A DNA stretch of 64,000 nucleotides from Elusimicrobiales bacterium. Lineage in GTDB: Bacteria; Elusimicrobiota; Elusimicrobia; Elusimicrobiales; UBA9959. The notes beneath the pieces were generated by a model. It was not told the DNA's origin, made no database searches, and saw only the letters and a list, made by a program, of their open reading frames with translations. The position numbers were made by a program, and so were the translations under genes. Below, piece after piece: positions 34,053-41,669 of this stretch (position 1 is its first letter; every line of letters begins with the position of its first letter). Where the stretch lies: contig JAQTOU010000002.1 of NCBI GenBank assembly GCA_028713125.1, positions 206,583-270,582 of the forward strand. Reading direction: 5' to 3'.

Positions 34053-34769
34053 TTGGACCTCGAGCAGAAACAAGAACAATTCAACGCCGCGATGGAGCTG
34101 TACGAGAACAGGGCGGGCTACAAACTGTTCGGCAAGTTCATCGCGGCCGCTAATATCTCGCTTCAGGCTTTCCTGCTGCTGCGGGTCTTTAAACTTTCGA
34201 TAGGACCGGCCGGCCAGCTGGCTGCCATCGCCGGAGCTTACCTCCTGGCGGACTTCGTCAACGGCCTTGTTCATCTGTATGCGGACCATATGGACGACTA
34301 TCAGTCGGCATGGGGCCCGCTGACGGCCAATTTCCACCTGCATCACAAAAGGCCCAGGTACAAGGACAACAGCCTCCCTGTAATGTATTTCAACGAGAGC
34401 GGCTCCAAAGTGTGGCTGGTCCCGTGTCTTTGCGCGCTGGCCTGGCTGTCTGCCCGGCCGGGGGTAAACCCGGTCCTGCTTTATGCCCTTGTCTACGCCG
34501 GGATACTCTCCTCCGTAGCGGAAATTTCCCATTACCTCGCGCATAACTCCAATTCCCCGGCGGCGGCCTTACTGGCCCGGGCCGGCCTCCTGCTGGGGAA
34601 GAGGAGCCACGCCAGGCACCATCTCGAGGACAATGTGAGCTATACCTTCCTCAACGCTTTCACCGACCCGCTCGTGGACCTGATAGCGGCGAGATTCTAC
34701 ACCGGCTACAAGAACGGAACCGACCTCCACTACGCTAAATACACGCTCCCCATAGCTGACAGGGACTAA
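34053..34769 (+). CDS. Lipid desaturase of the CarF/PEDS1 (Kua/TMEM189) family
   Basis: The protein has 238 residues with several membrane segments. The His-rich motifs of the family are DFVNGLVHLYADH, NFHLHHKRP, HYLAHNS and RSHARHH, spaced as in the Kua / plasmanylethanolamine desaturase group. In animals and in myxobacteria (CarF) this enzyme makes the vinyl-ether bond of plasmalogens using a di-iron centre and oxygen. The start TTG at 34053 has a ggagga site; an ATG at 34092 would shorten the N terminus. It follows the phosphatase by 43 bases, so both may be on one message. Whether this host makes ether lipids cannot be told from the window. Confidence 0.85.
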   Translation: MDLEQKQEQFNAAMELYENRAGYKLFGKFIAAANISLQAFLLLRVFKLSIGPAGQLAAIAGAYLLADFVNGLVHLYADHMDDYQSAWGPLTANFHLHHKRPRYKDNSLPVMYFNESGSKVWLVPCLCALAWLSARPGVNPVLLYALVYAGILSSVAEISHYLAHNSNSPAAALLARAGLLLGKRSHARHHLEDNVSYTFLNAFTDPLVDLIAARFYTGYKNGTDLHYAKYTLPIADRD

Positions 34770-34842
34770 AGCTATATTGCGGACGGGAACTTCCCGCCTT
34801 CCCCCTGGTCCCAGCAAGATTCGGCAAAAAACGAGGCCGGGC

Positions 34843-34886
34843 TGGGCCCTTTGACTCTATTTGGGTTCTCGCTATTTTGGGAAAAT
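34843..34886 (+). promoter_or_regulatory. Possible promoter with shared CCCTTTGAC box, site 4
   Basis: TGGGCCCTTTGACT (34843-34856) is followed after 24 bases by GAAAAT (34881-34886). This is the weakest -10 of the four sites, but the box and the spacing are kept. The ATG at 34949 lies 62 bases downstream. Confidence 0.4.
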
Positions 34887-34948
34887 ATGAATATGGGGAT
34901 GCTTATATTTCCTCCCCGCAGCGGACGATATAAAAGGGGACAAGATCA

Positions 34949-35578
34949 ATGAATAAAATTATCCTAGCAGTGCTCGCGGCAGTAGTAAGCTCCGGCGCCG
35001 TAAAAGCCGCCGAGCTGGAAAATATTAGCGCTAAAGATGTCGTTAAAATGGCGCAGGAAGCCCGGGTCGTGGTTCCTGAGCCGGAAACAGGCATCGTAAC
35101 CAAGGCGGCCAAGCCCATTACCGCCGATGTCGATTTTAAAAGCGCTCCTTTCGCCGAGCTGCTGGTAAATTCATTGAACGTAGCGCCTAAGCTCGTGGTG
35201 ATGGCCGGCGGCCAGAGCTATGTGTACAAGGTCGGCGCCGGCCTGACCTGCTACAAAAGCTTCGCCACCGATATCCACGTTCCCAACCAGCCCAATAAAG
35301 CTCATTTTTCCTGCGCTATCAGCCCGGCCGGCGGCTGGAAAGCCATGGGCATGGAGTCTTATGGCGCCGGCGACAACCGCGCTTTCTCCCTGGCCCTCTA
35401 TGCGGCCCTGAAAGTCAAAGAAACCAATGACGAAGGTATCAAGACCAGGTCTATAGAACTGGAGCGCCCTGACGGGGACGGCGGCACGGAGCGGAACCTC
35501 CTCTCCTGTATTAACCCCAGCGCCGAAATGGAAGCCATGGGGTTTCGCCCCACCTGCCAGCTGATCAACGGCCTGTAA
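34949..35578 (+). CDS. Secreted protein of unknown function
   Basis: The protein has 209 residues with a signal peptide (KIILAVLAAVVSSGAVKAAE). The mature chain has VDFKSAPFAELLVNSLN, then two similar Cys-containing segments, AHFSCAISPAGGWKAMGMES and LSCINPSAEMEAMGF, which may be a pair of internal repeats. I recognise no known domain. It has its own promoter box and terminator, so it stands alone. Confidence 0.75.
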   Translation: MNKIILAVLAAVVSSGAVKAAELENISAKDVVKMAQEARVVVPEPETGIVTKAAKPITADVDFKSAPFAELLVNSLNVAPKLVVMAGGQSYVYKVGAGLTCYKSFATDIHVPNQPNKAHFSCAISPAGGWKAMGMESYGAGDNRAFSLALYAALKVKETNDEGIKTRSIELERPDGDGGTERNLLSCINPSAEMEAMGFRPTCQLINGL

Positions 35579-35592
35579 GCTGTCCCTGGATT

Positions 35593-35632
35593 AAAAAAAA
35601 CGGGCGGAGCTTTTTATGCTTCGCCCGTTTTA
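35593..35632. terminator. Two-way intrinsic terminator
   Basis: aaaacgggcggagc pairs with gcttcgcccgtttt across a short A/T loop. It lies between the convergent genes ending at 35578 and 35652. Confidence 0.88.
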
Positions 35633-35651
35633 ATTGGAGGCAGGAAAGAGC

Positions 35652-36068
35652 CTAGCGGCCGGGAGGCAGCTTTGGCGGAGGGGGAGGGACCGGGTTCATC
35701 GGGCGTTCCGCGGAGGCCTTGGCGATCTGCTTTTTTACCTCGGCCATAAGTACCTCGGGGTCCGTGGGCTTCCTCAGGGCGGAAACGTTTATCATCTTGC
35801 TCAGGTCGCCGAGGGTCTCCGGCTTGCCGGTGGAGAAGATTATCGGGACCAGGTCGTTCTGGGCGCGCAGGGTTTCGTAGACGAAGATGCCGCCGCCGCC
35901 GGGGATGTTCAGGTCCTGCAGGATCGCGTCGGCCTTGAACGCCTGCTGGACCGCTATCGCGTCCGGGGCTGTTTCTGCCGTCCGTACCTCGAACCCGGCA
36001 TCCTCAAAAAATTCTTTTGAAAAATCAACTATCGCCGGGATATCGTCCACCACAATTATCTTAGGCAT
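35652..36068 (-). CDS. Single-domain response regulator
   Basis: The protein has 138 residues: a CheY-like receiver with acidic pair in VVDDIPAIVDF, phospho-acceptor Asp in ILQDLNIPGGGG, Thr/Ser in FSTGK, and the usual Lys replaced by Arg-Lys-Pro context (LRKPTD). A Pro-rich tail (NPVPPPPPKLPPG) of about 15 residues follows. There is no output domain. It is transcribed from its own region between two terminators, so it is a single-gene unit. Confidence 0.88.
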   Translation of the reverse strand: MPKIIVVDDIPAIVDFSKEFFEDAGFEVRTAETAPDAIAVQQAFKADAILQDLNIPGGGGIFVYETLRAQNDLVPIIFSTGKPETLGDLSKMINVSALRKPTDPEVLMAEVKKQIAKASAERPMNPVPPPPPKLPPGR

Positions 36069-36107
36069 ACCTTCTCCTCCGGAACGTCCCCCGCTTATAA
36101 TGATACA

Positions 36108-36149
36108 AAAAATAAAACGGGCGGGGCTTTTCGGCCCCGCCCGCTCTTA
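36108..36149 (-). terminator. Intrinsic terminator of gdhA
   Basis: Read on the minus strand, cgggcggggc (36143-36134) pairs with gccccgcccg (36127-36118), followed by ttttattttt. It lies 18 bases beyond the gdhA stop. Confidence 0.88.
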
Positions 36150-36166
36150 TCGGACTCAGGCTGTTG

Positions 36167-37549
36167 CTACACCAGGCCCTGGGCCATCATCGCTTCGGCT
36201 ACTTTCTTGAAGCCGGCGATGTTGGCGCCAGCGACATAGTTGCCGGGGATGCCGGCTTCGTTCGCCGCGGTCACGCAGGCGTTATGGATGTTCACCATGA
36301 TGCCGTGCAGGTGCTTGTCCACCTCTTCGGAGGACCAGCTCATCCGCAGGCTGTTCTGGCTCATCTCCAGGCCGGAGGTCGCCACGCCGCCGGCGTTGGA
36401 AGCCTTGCCGGGGGCGAACAGGACCTTCGCGTTCTGGAAAGCCGTCACGGCCTCCGGGGTGCAGGGCATATTGGCGCCTTCGGTCACGCAGAGCACGCCG
36501 TTCTTGATCAGAACGTTCGCGTCGTTTTCGTTAAGCTCGTTCTGGGTGGCGCAGGGAAGCGCCACGTCAACTTTGATCTCCCAGGGCTTCTTGCCGGCGC
36601 GGAATTCCGCGCCGAACTTCTCGGCGTACGGGGCCACGATATCCTGGCCGGTGGCGCGCAGCTCAAGCATGTATTCCCACTTGTCGCCCTTGATGCCGTC
36701 CTTGTCGTAAATGCAGCCGTCGGGGCCGGAGATGGTGACCACCTTGCCGCCGAGGTCGTTGACCTTCTTCACCGCGCCCCAGGCCACGTTGCCGAAGCCG
36801 GAAACGGCCACGGTCTTGCCCTTGAGGTCGGTGCCCTTGGTCTTAAGCTGTTCCTGGCAGAAATAGACCACGCCGAAGCCGGTGGCTTCGGGGCGGATCA
36901 GGGAGCCGCCCCAGGTGATGCCCTTCCCGGTCAGCACGCCGGTGAATTCGTTCTTCAGGCGCTTGTACTGGCCGAACATGTAGCCTATCTCGCGGCCGCC
37001 CACGCCGATGTCGCCGGCGGGCACGTCCGTGTTGGGGCCGATATGGCGGAACAGCTCCGTCATGAAGCTCTGGCAGAAGCGCATCACTTCGCCGTCGGAT
37101 TTGCCCTTGGGGTCGAAGTCGGAACCGCCCTTGCCGCCGCCCATGGGGAGGGTGGTCAGGGAGTTCTTGAAGATCTGCTCGAAGCCCAGGAACTTGAGGA
37201 TGCTGGGGTTGACCGAGGGGTGGAAGCGCAGGCCGCCCTTGTAGGGGCCGATGGCGCTGTTGAATTCGAAGCGGTAGCCGCGGTTGATCTGGTAGTTGCC
37301 GTTGTCGTCCTGCCAGCAGACGCGGAAGGAGATGGAGCGCTCCGGTTCGACGAGCCTGTCGAGGATCTTGGCTTTAATGTACTCGGGATGCTTCTCGAGT
37401 ATGGGGGTCAGGGTCTCGAGGACTTCCTTGACCGCCTGGTGGAATTCCTTCTCGCCGGGGTTCTTGTTGACCACGTGGGCCAGGAGGCCGTTGATGTAAT
37501 CATGCGCGGACTTCTTGGTCTTCTCCGCTACCGCTGATGTTGTAGCCAT
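36167..37549 (-). CDS. gdhA: NADP-type glutamate dehydrogenase
   Basis: GdhA makes glutamate from 2-oxoglutarate and ammonia and links nitrogen and carbon metabolism. The 460 residues match the 450-residue hexameric class. Signature segments are YKGGLRFHPSVN, the catalytic Lys region LPMGGGKGGSDFDPKGKS, PAGDIGVGGREIGYM, the Rossmann motif VSGFGNVAWGA, and PGKASNAGGVATSGLEM. All of these are intact. It has a strong promoter with an unusual inverted repeat (37567-37650) and its own terminator, so it is transcribed alone. Confidence 0.96.
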   Translation of the reverse strand: MATTSAVAEKTKKSAHDYINGLLAHVVNKNPGEKEFHQAVKEVLETLTPILEKHPEYIKAKILDRLVEPERSISFRVCWQDDNGNYQINRGYRFEFNSAIGPYKGGLRFHPSVNPSILKFLGFEQIFKNSLTTLPMGGGKGGSDFDPKGKSDGEVMRFCQSFMTELFRHIGPNTDVPAGDIGVGGREIGYMFGQYKRLKNEFTGVLTGKGITWGGSLIRPEATGFGVVYFCQEQLKTKGTDLKGKTVAVSGFGNVAWGAVKKVNDLGGKVVTISGPDGCIYDKDGIKGDKWEYMLELRATGQDIVAPYAEKFGAEFRAGKKPWEIKVDVALPCATQNELNENDANVLIKNGVLCVTEGANMPCTPEAVTAFQNAKVLFAPGKASNAGGVATSGLEMSQNSLRMSWSSEEVDKHLHGIMVNIHNACVTAANEAGIPGNYVAGANIAGFKKVAEAMMAQGLV

Positions 37550-37566
37550 AGTTATTTCCTTATCCT

Positions 37567-37650
37567 TTTAGGTTTGATTTTGAGGCCGAAACTAAAGAAC
37601 TTAACAAAATCCTATAGCTTCATATTACAAACCTAAATATGCATTGTCAA
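37567..37650 (-). promoter_or_regulatory. gdhA promoter with flanking inverted repeat
   Basis: On the minus strand TTGACA (37650-37645), 17 bases, TAATAT (37627-37622) form a sigma-70 promoter. A perfect 10-base inverted repeat, tttaggtttg at 37567-37576 and caaacctaaa at 37628-37637, places one arm between the -35 and -10 boxes and the other in the leader just before the gene. It could be a regulator site (operator pair) or, less likely, a DNA loop or RNA switch. Confidence 0.6.
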
Positions 37651-37800
37651 CCCGGGCAAAAAAGCCCGATATTCCGCTTTTAACCAATGGTATTGAGAGT
37701 CTTGAGAGTTGGCAAGAAGGGGATTGATAATCCGCATATTTCCCGCGGCGGCCTCCCGCGCTCCATAGTCCTTCCCGCCCCTAATTTGTACAATTTAAGC

Positions 37801-38835
37801 ATGAATTACGTCCTGGCGCTCGGCGCCGCGCTCCTGTTCGCCGTTTCAGTGCCGGCCGGGAAGACGCTTCTGGCGCATTTAAAGCCGCTCGAGCTTTCGG
37901 CGCTCTGCTACCTGGGCAGCGGCCTGGGCCTGCTGGCCTGGCGCTTCATTTCCGGGGCGGGGGGGAAGGCCGCGGAGGCTCCGCTCGACAGGCGGGATAT
38001 CCCTTATACCGCCGGCTTCGTCCTGGCCGGCGGCGTCCTGGCCCCGCTGCTTCTGTTCACCGGTCTGAACCTCACTTCCTCCTCCTCCGCTTCCATTTTG
38101 CTTAATTTTGAGCTGGTTTTCACTTCCCTGATAGCCGTCGTAGTATTCCGGGAGCACGGGGGCGCGCGCTTCTGGGCGGCCGCAGGGCTTATTACCGCCG
38201 GAGCCCTGGCGCTTTCCTGGGAGGGCGGCGGCTTCGGTTTAGGCCTGGGCGCGGTCCTTGTGCTGGCTTCCTCGTTCATGTGGGGGGTGGACAATAATCT
38301 GACCGCGCGGGTCTCCATAAAGAACCCGGTCACGCTGGCCGCGATAAAAGGTCTGGCCGGAGGTTTTATAAACGCTTGCCTGGCCCTCTATTCATACCGC
38401 TCCCTGCCGCCGCTCGACTGGGCCGCCGCGGCGCTGCTGCTGGGTTTTGCCAGCTACGGGATCAGCCTGGTCCTTTTTATCCTCGCGATGCGCGGCCTGG
38501 GAGCCTCTCGCGCTGGAGCCTTCTTCGGCTCCTATCCTTTCATCGGCGCCGCCCTGGGCGTCGCTTTCCTGGGAGAGCCGCTTACGGCGCGGCTGCTTTG
38601 GTCCAGCGCGCTGATGCTTTGCGCTTTTCTGCTTCTGGCTTTCGAGCGGCACGGTCACGCGCACCGGCATGAGCCGCTGGAGCACGACCACAGCCATGGC
38701 CACGACGATGACCATCATGGCCACGCCCATGAACGCGGCCCGGCCGGGAGCCATTCTCACCCGCATACCCATGAGCCCCTGGAACACGAGCATCCCCACC
38801 TGCCGGACGCCCATCACAGGCATCAGCACGGCTGA
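37801..38835 (+). CDS. EamA/DMT-family transporter with His-rich C-terminal tail
   Basis: The protein has 344 residues. The first 285 hold about ten membrane segments in two EamA repeats (LLFAVSVPAGKTLLAHLKPL; LTSSSSASILLNFELVFTSL; ASRAGAFFGSYPFIGAALGV), the drug/metabolite transporter fold. The last 60 residues are a His/Asp-rich tail with blocks such as HGHAHRHEPLEHDHSHGHDD and a second HEPLEHEH block. Such tails bind Ni, Co or Zn, so the carrier may move or sense a metal, although EamA proteins usually move metabolites. The ATG at 37801 is used because the frame upstream lacks transporter character. Confidence 0.88.
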   Translation: MNYVLALGAALLFAVSVPAGKTLLAHLKPLELSALCYLGSGLGLLAWRFISGAGGKAAEAPLDRRDIPYTAGFVLAGGVLAPLLLFTGLNLTSSSSASILLNFELVFTSLIAVVVFREHGGARFWAAAGLITAGALALSWEGGGFGLGLGAVLVLASSFMWGVDNNLTARVSIKNPVTLAAIKGLAGGFINACLALYSYRSLPPLDWAAAALLLGFASYGISLVLFILAMRGLGASRAGAFFGSYPFIGAALGVAFLGEPLTARLLWSSALMLCAFLLLAFERHGHAHRHEPLEHDHSHGHDDDHHGHAHERGPAGSHSHPHTHEPLEHEHPHLPDAHHRHQHG

Positions 38836-38842
38836 AATATTG

Positions 38843-38879
38843 AACTTAACTTGATGTGACTTAAGTTACAATATATTCT
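38843..38879 (+). promoter_or_regulatory. Promoter region with inverted repeat
   Basis: aacttaa (38843-38849) and ttaagtt (38861-38867) form an inverted repeat with 11-base spacing. TTGATG (38851-38856), 17 bases, TATTCT (38874-38879) is a possible promoter inside it. A repressor could block it by binding the repeat. Confidence 0.4.
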
Positions 38880-38908
38880 ATACTCTAATAATTGTAACAG
38901 TGGACGCT

Positions 38909-40540
38909 ATGAAGAAATTGTTTTTTATCTGCGCGGCCTTCTTTCTCGCTTTGCCCCTTTGCGCCACCGCCGGTGAATTCAAGGACAAAGGCGAGATCAT
39001 CGCCGTTGATTTCCCGTCCGGCTGGGGCCCCGGCAAGACCGACGATCCCGCGGTCACCCTGAAGCTTGAGAAAGGCAAATCTTTTTTCGAATTCTCCAAA
39101 CAGGATTCGGAGCTGGGCGACTATTACCTGAAAGCACGCGTCAAAGAGCAGGTCGACTCGCTGCGCAGCAAGGGCAACCAGCTCTCCGGCGAGATAAAGA
39201 CGGTCAGTCTGCACGGCGTTTCCGTCTCCTATTACACTTCCTACGAGTCCATGGGCGCAGACGGCTACATAGGCTTCCTGACCTATAACGGGGCCTCCTA
39301 CGCGATTACCGCGCGCGGCCTGTCCGACGGAGATTTCCGCGGCGTGCTCTCCAGCGTCAGGAAGCCGGGCGAAAAAATAGAGCTCCCCAAACCTAAAAAG
39401 ATAAAAGTGGTCCGCCGCAAGAAAGAGAAGGACGAGTTCGACGAGCTGCAGGCGCAGATCCTGAAGACCGACGCCTCTACGGCGGCCGTGGCCGGGTCCA
39501 CGGATTCGGTCATGAACGCTTTTGCCGCTTCGACCGTCCCGGTGGTCGAGGCCGAAGCCTCCACGCAGGCCGCGGCGCCCGCGGCGGCGCAGCCCGAGCA
39601 CAGTTTCCTTTCCGACCTCGCGAAAAAGCAGGAGTCCGACGCCCTGCCGCCCTATTTCCCGCGCAAGCCGCTGCCGCTCGCCGTCTGGCTGGTCCTGATA
39701 GGCGCCTGGGTGGCCGGCTCTTTCGCCGCCAGGGCCGCGGCGGCAGCTTACACCAATCCCAAGCTGCCGCCTCCTCCCGCTGACGTGCCGCCCGACTTCT
39801 TTTTTCCTTTCGTGATCTCGAAGTTCTCCACGTTCAAGGACGTGACATACAACGTGCTCACCAGGCAGCGGCAGCTGCTGCTGGCCGATTTTCCCAGCGA
39901 GCATGAGCTCTATGTGGCGGGCTCCGTCTACGGCTGCCTCTTCTTCCATATGCTCTGGAGCCTGCTGGCCTTCATCGGCCGCGGCGACGCCGTGACCAAC
40001 GCCCTCGTTAAGTTCCCTCTGCTGGGCCGCGCTTTCGCCTCGCTGCCGGAGATCTTCTTCATCGTTCCTTTTATCATCGGGCTTTCCATGTACTTCACCA
40101 AGGAGCGCGCGCTGCAGGTCTTCGACGCCCAGTCCGCGCCCGTGATGGCCGTGCATCCAGAAACCGTCTACGGCATGATCAGGGACGGGTCGGGCAAAGA
40201 AGTGGCCCGCCTGGTAAGCAAGGGAACCTTCCTGAACCGCCGCTGGGAATTCGTGGATACCGACAACCAGGTCGTGTTCTCCATCCGCGACGATTTCCCC
40301 AAGGGCCTCCTGCTGCGCAAGCTGTTCGGGAATCTGGGCGGCGCGCTGCGCTCGCATTATGGTATTTTCGCGCAGGAAAGGCGGGCCGGCTTCATCTTCC
40401 TGGACCCGTCCTCCGCCGACCGCTTCCAGATACATATGGATTACGCGTTCGCCCGCCTCGGCCACCCGGCCCAGATACTAGCGGCCGTGCTGTATATCAT
40501 CTCCAAAGAAAAAGACCCGATCTATCCTTCGCCGTTCTAG
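38909..40540 (+). CDS. Secreted/membrane protein with C-terminal scramblase-like region, unknown
   Basis: The protein has 543 residues from the ATG at 38909; a GTG at 38900 is also in frame. A signal peptide (KKLFFICAAFFLALPLCATAG) leads into a domain of about 120 residues with KGKSFFEFSKQDSELGDYYL. A Lys-rich linker and an Ala-rich spacer follow. Membrane segments are at about 248-268, 335-355 and 378-398. The last 130 residues (RLVSKGTFLNRRWEFVDTDN ... GIFAQERRAGFIFLD) alternate like the beta-barrel of LURP/Tubby/scramblase proteins; this likeness is by eye only. The gene lies 13 bases before pfkA. Confidence 0.75.
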   Translation: MKKLFFICAAFFLALPLCATAGEFKDKGEIIAVDFPSGWGPGKTDDPAVTLKLEKGKSFFEFSKQDSELGDYYLKARVKEQVDSLRSKGNQLSGEIKTVSLHGVSVSYYTSYESMGADGYIGFLTYNGASYAITARGLSDGDFRGVLSSVRKPGEKIELPKPKKIKVVRRKKEKDEFDELQAQILKTDASTAAVAGSTDSVMNAFAASTVPVVEAEASTQAAAPAAAQPEHSFLSDLAKKQESDALPPYFPRKPLPLAVWLVLIGAWVAGSFAARAAAAAYTNPKLPPPPADVPPDFFFPFVISKFSTFKDVTYNVLTRQRQLLLADFPSEHELYVAGSVYGCLFFHMLWSLLAFIGRGDAVTNALVKFPLLGRAFASLPEIFFIVPFIIGLSMYFTKERALQVFDAQSAPVMAVHPETVYGMIRDGSGKEVARLVSKGTFLNRRWEFVDTDNQVVFSIRDDFPKGLLLRKLFGNLGGALRSHYGIFAQERRAGFIFLDPSSADRFQIHMDYAFARLGHPAQILAAVLYIISKEKDPIYPSPF

Positions 40541-40553
40541 CTCAGGAGACTTT

Positions 40554-41666
40554 ATGAAGATAGGCATTCTTACCGGTGGCGGTGACTGTCCAGGCCTTAA
40601 CGCCGTGGTGCGCGGCGTCACGAAATCGGCGCTGCGGTGCGGCTGGGAGGTTATAGGGTTCCGGGACGGCTACCGGGGCCTGGTTGAAAAAGATTTCGTA
40701 CAGCTGCACGACCACGACGTCTCAGGCATAATAATACGCGGCGGCACTATCCTGGGCACCTCCAATACCGCCAATCCTTTCGCCTATACGTTGCCCCCGC
40801 TGGGCTCGTCCGAAAAACCGCGGGACCTTTCAAAGCTGGCTTTCAGTAATTTCAGGGACCTGGGCCTGGGGGCCCTTATAGCCATAGGCGGCGACGGCAC
40901 GCTGACCATGGCCCAGCAGCTGTATAAAAAGGGGATGCCCGTCATAGGCGTGCCGAAAACTATAGACAACGACCTCTCCGCCACCGACGTCACTTTCGGC
41001 TTCGACTCCGCCCTCCATGTGGCCACCGAGGCCGTGGACCGGGTGCACACCACCGCCGAATCGCATAACCGCGTGATGATAGTGGAGACCATGGGCCGCT
41101 ACGCCGGCTGGATAGCGCTGCGCGCCGGCATAGCGGGCGGCGGCGACATAATATTGCTGCCGGAGATCCCCTACCGGGCCGAAGATATAGTGAAGGCGGT
41201 TCTGGAGCGAAAGCGGCGCGGCAAGAAATTCTCCATCATAGTCGTCGCCGAGGGCGCGCGCCCCGAGAAAGGGGAAATGACCGTTACGAAGGTGGTGAAG
41301 GGCTCCCCGGATCCGCTGCGCCTCGGCGGAGTTTCCTATAAAATAGCCGATATCCTGGACAAGAGCCGGATCGGGCTTGAGAGCCGCGTCGTGGTCCTGG
41401 GGCATGTCCAGCGCGGCGGCGAGCCGACGGCTTTCGACCGCTGGCTGGCTACGGGTTTCGGCGTGAAGGCCGCGGAGCTCCTGGCGAAAAAAAAGTTCGG
41501 CCAGATGGTTTCCTTCAGGGATTTCGGCTTCACCTCGGTCAGCATAGCGACCGCGGTGGGCAGGCTGCGCCGCGTCTCCCCTGTCTCACAGGAGGTCAGA
41601 ACGGCCCTGGCCGTAGGGGTCAGCTTCGGTAATTCAAAAATTGTGCGCCAATGCGCCGGCAGGTAA
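40554..41666 (+). CDS. pfkA: 6-phosphofructokinase
   Basis: PfkA phosphorylates fructose 6-phosphate, the committed step of glycolysis. The 370 residues hold GILTGGGDCPGLNAVVRG, the phosphate-donor site IGGDGT, catalytic Asp 138 in PKTIDND, and the substrate site ETMGRYAGW. Two residues decide the donor: Gly 115 in GGDGT is typical of ATP enzymes, while Lys 135 before TIDND is typical of pyrophosphate enzymes. This Gly/Lys mix occurs in the so-called group III PFKs, some of which use ATP and others pyrophosphate. The donor is therefore open. It is four bases before the rlmB ATG. Confidence 0.93.
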   Translation: MKIGILTGGGDCPGLNAVVRGVTKSALRCGWEVIGFRDGYRGLVEKDFVQLHDHDVSGIIIRGGTILGTSNTANPFAYTLPPLGSSEKPRDLSKLAFSNFRDLGLGALIAIGGDGTLTMAQQLYKKGMPVIGVPKTIDNDLSATDVTFGFDSALHVATEAVDRVHTTAESHNRVMIVETMGRYAGWIALRAGIAGGGDIILLPEIPYRAEDIVKAVLERKRRGKKFSIIVVAEGARPEKGEMTVTKVVKGSPDPLRLGGVSYKIADILDKSRIGLESRVVVLGHVQRGGEPTAFDRWLATGFGVKAAELLAKKKFGQMVSFRDFGFTSVSIATAVGRLRRVSPVSQEVRTALAVGVSFGNSKIVRQCAGR

Positions 41667-41669
41667 ATC

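Noticed and set aside
36164-37537. 457-residue plus-strand frame opposite gdhA
   Set aside because: gdhA has every family motif; the reverse frame is Val/Ala/His-rich and without known domains.
38885-40465. 526-residue minus-strand frame opposite the membrane protein gene
   Set aside because: The plus-strand protein has a signal peptide and membrane helices; the reverse frame is Arg/Gly-rich shadow sequence.
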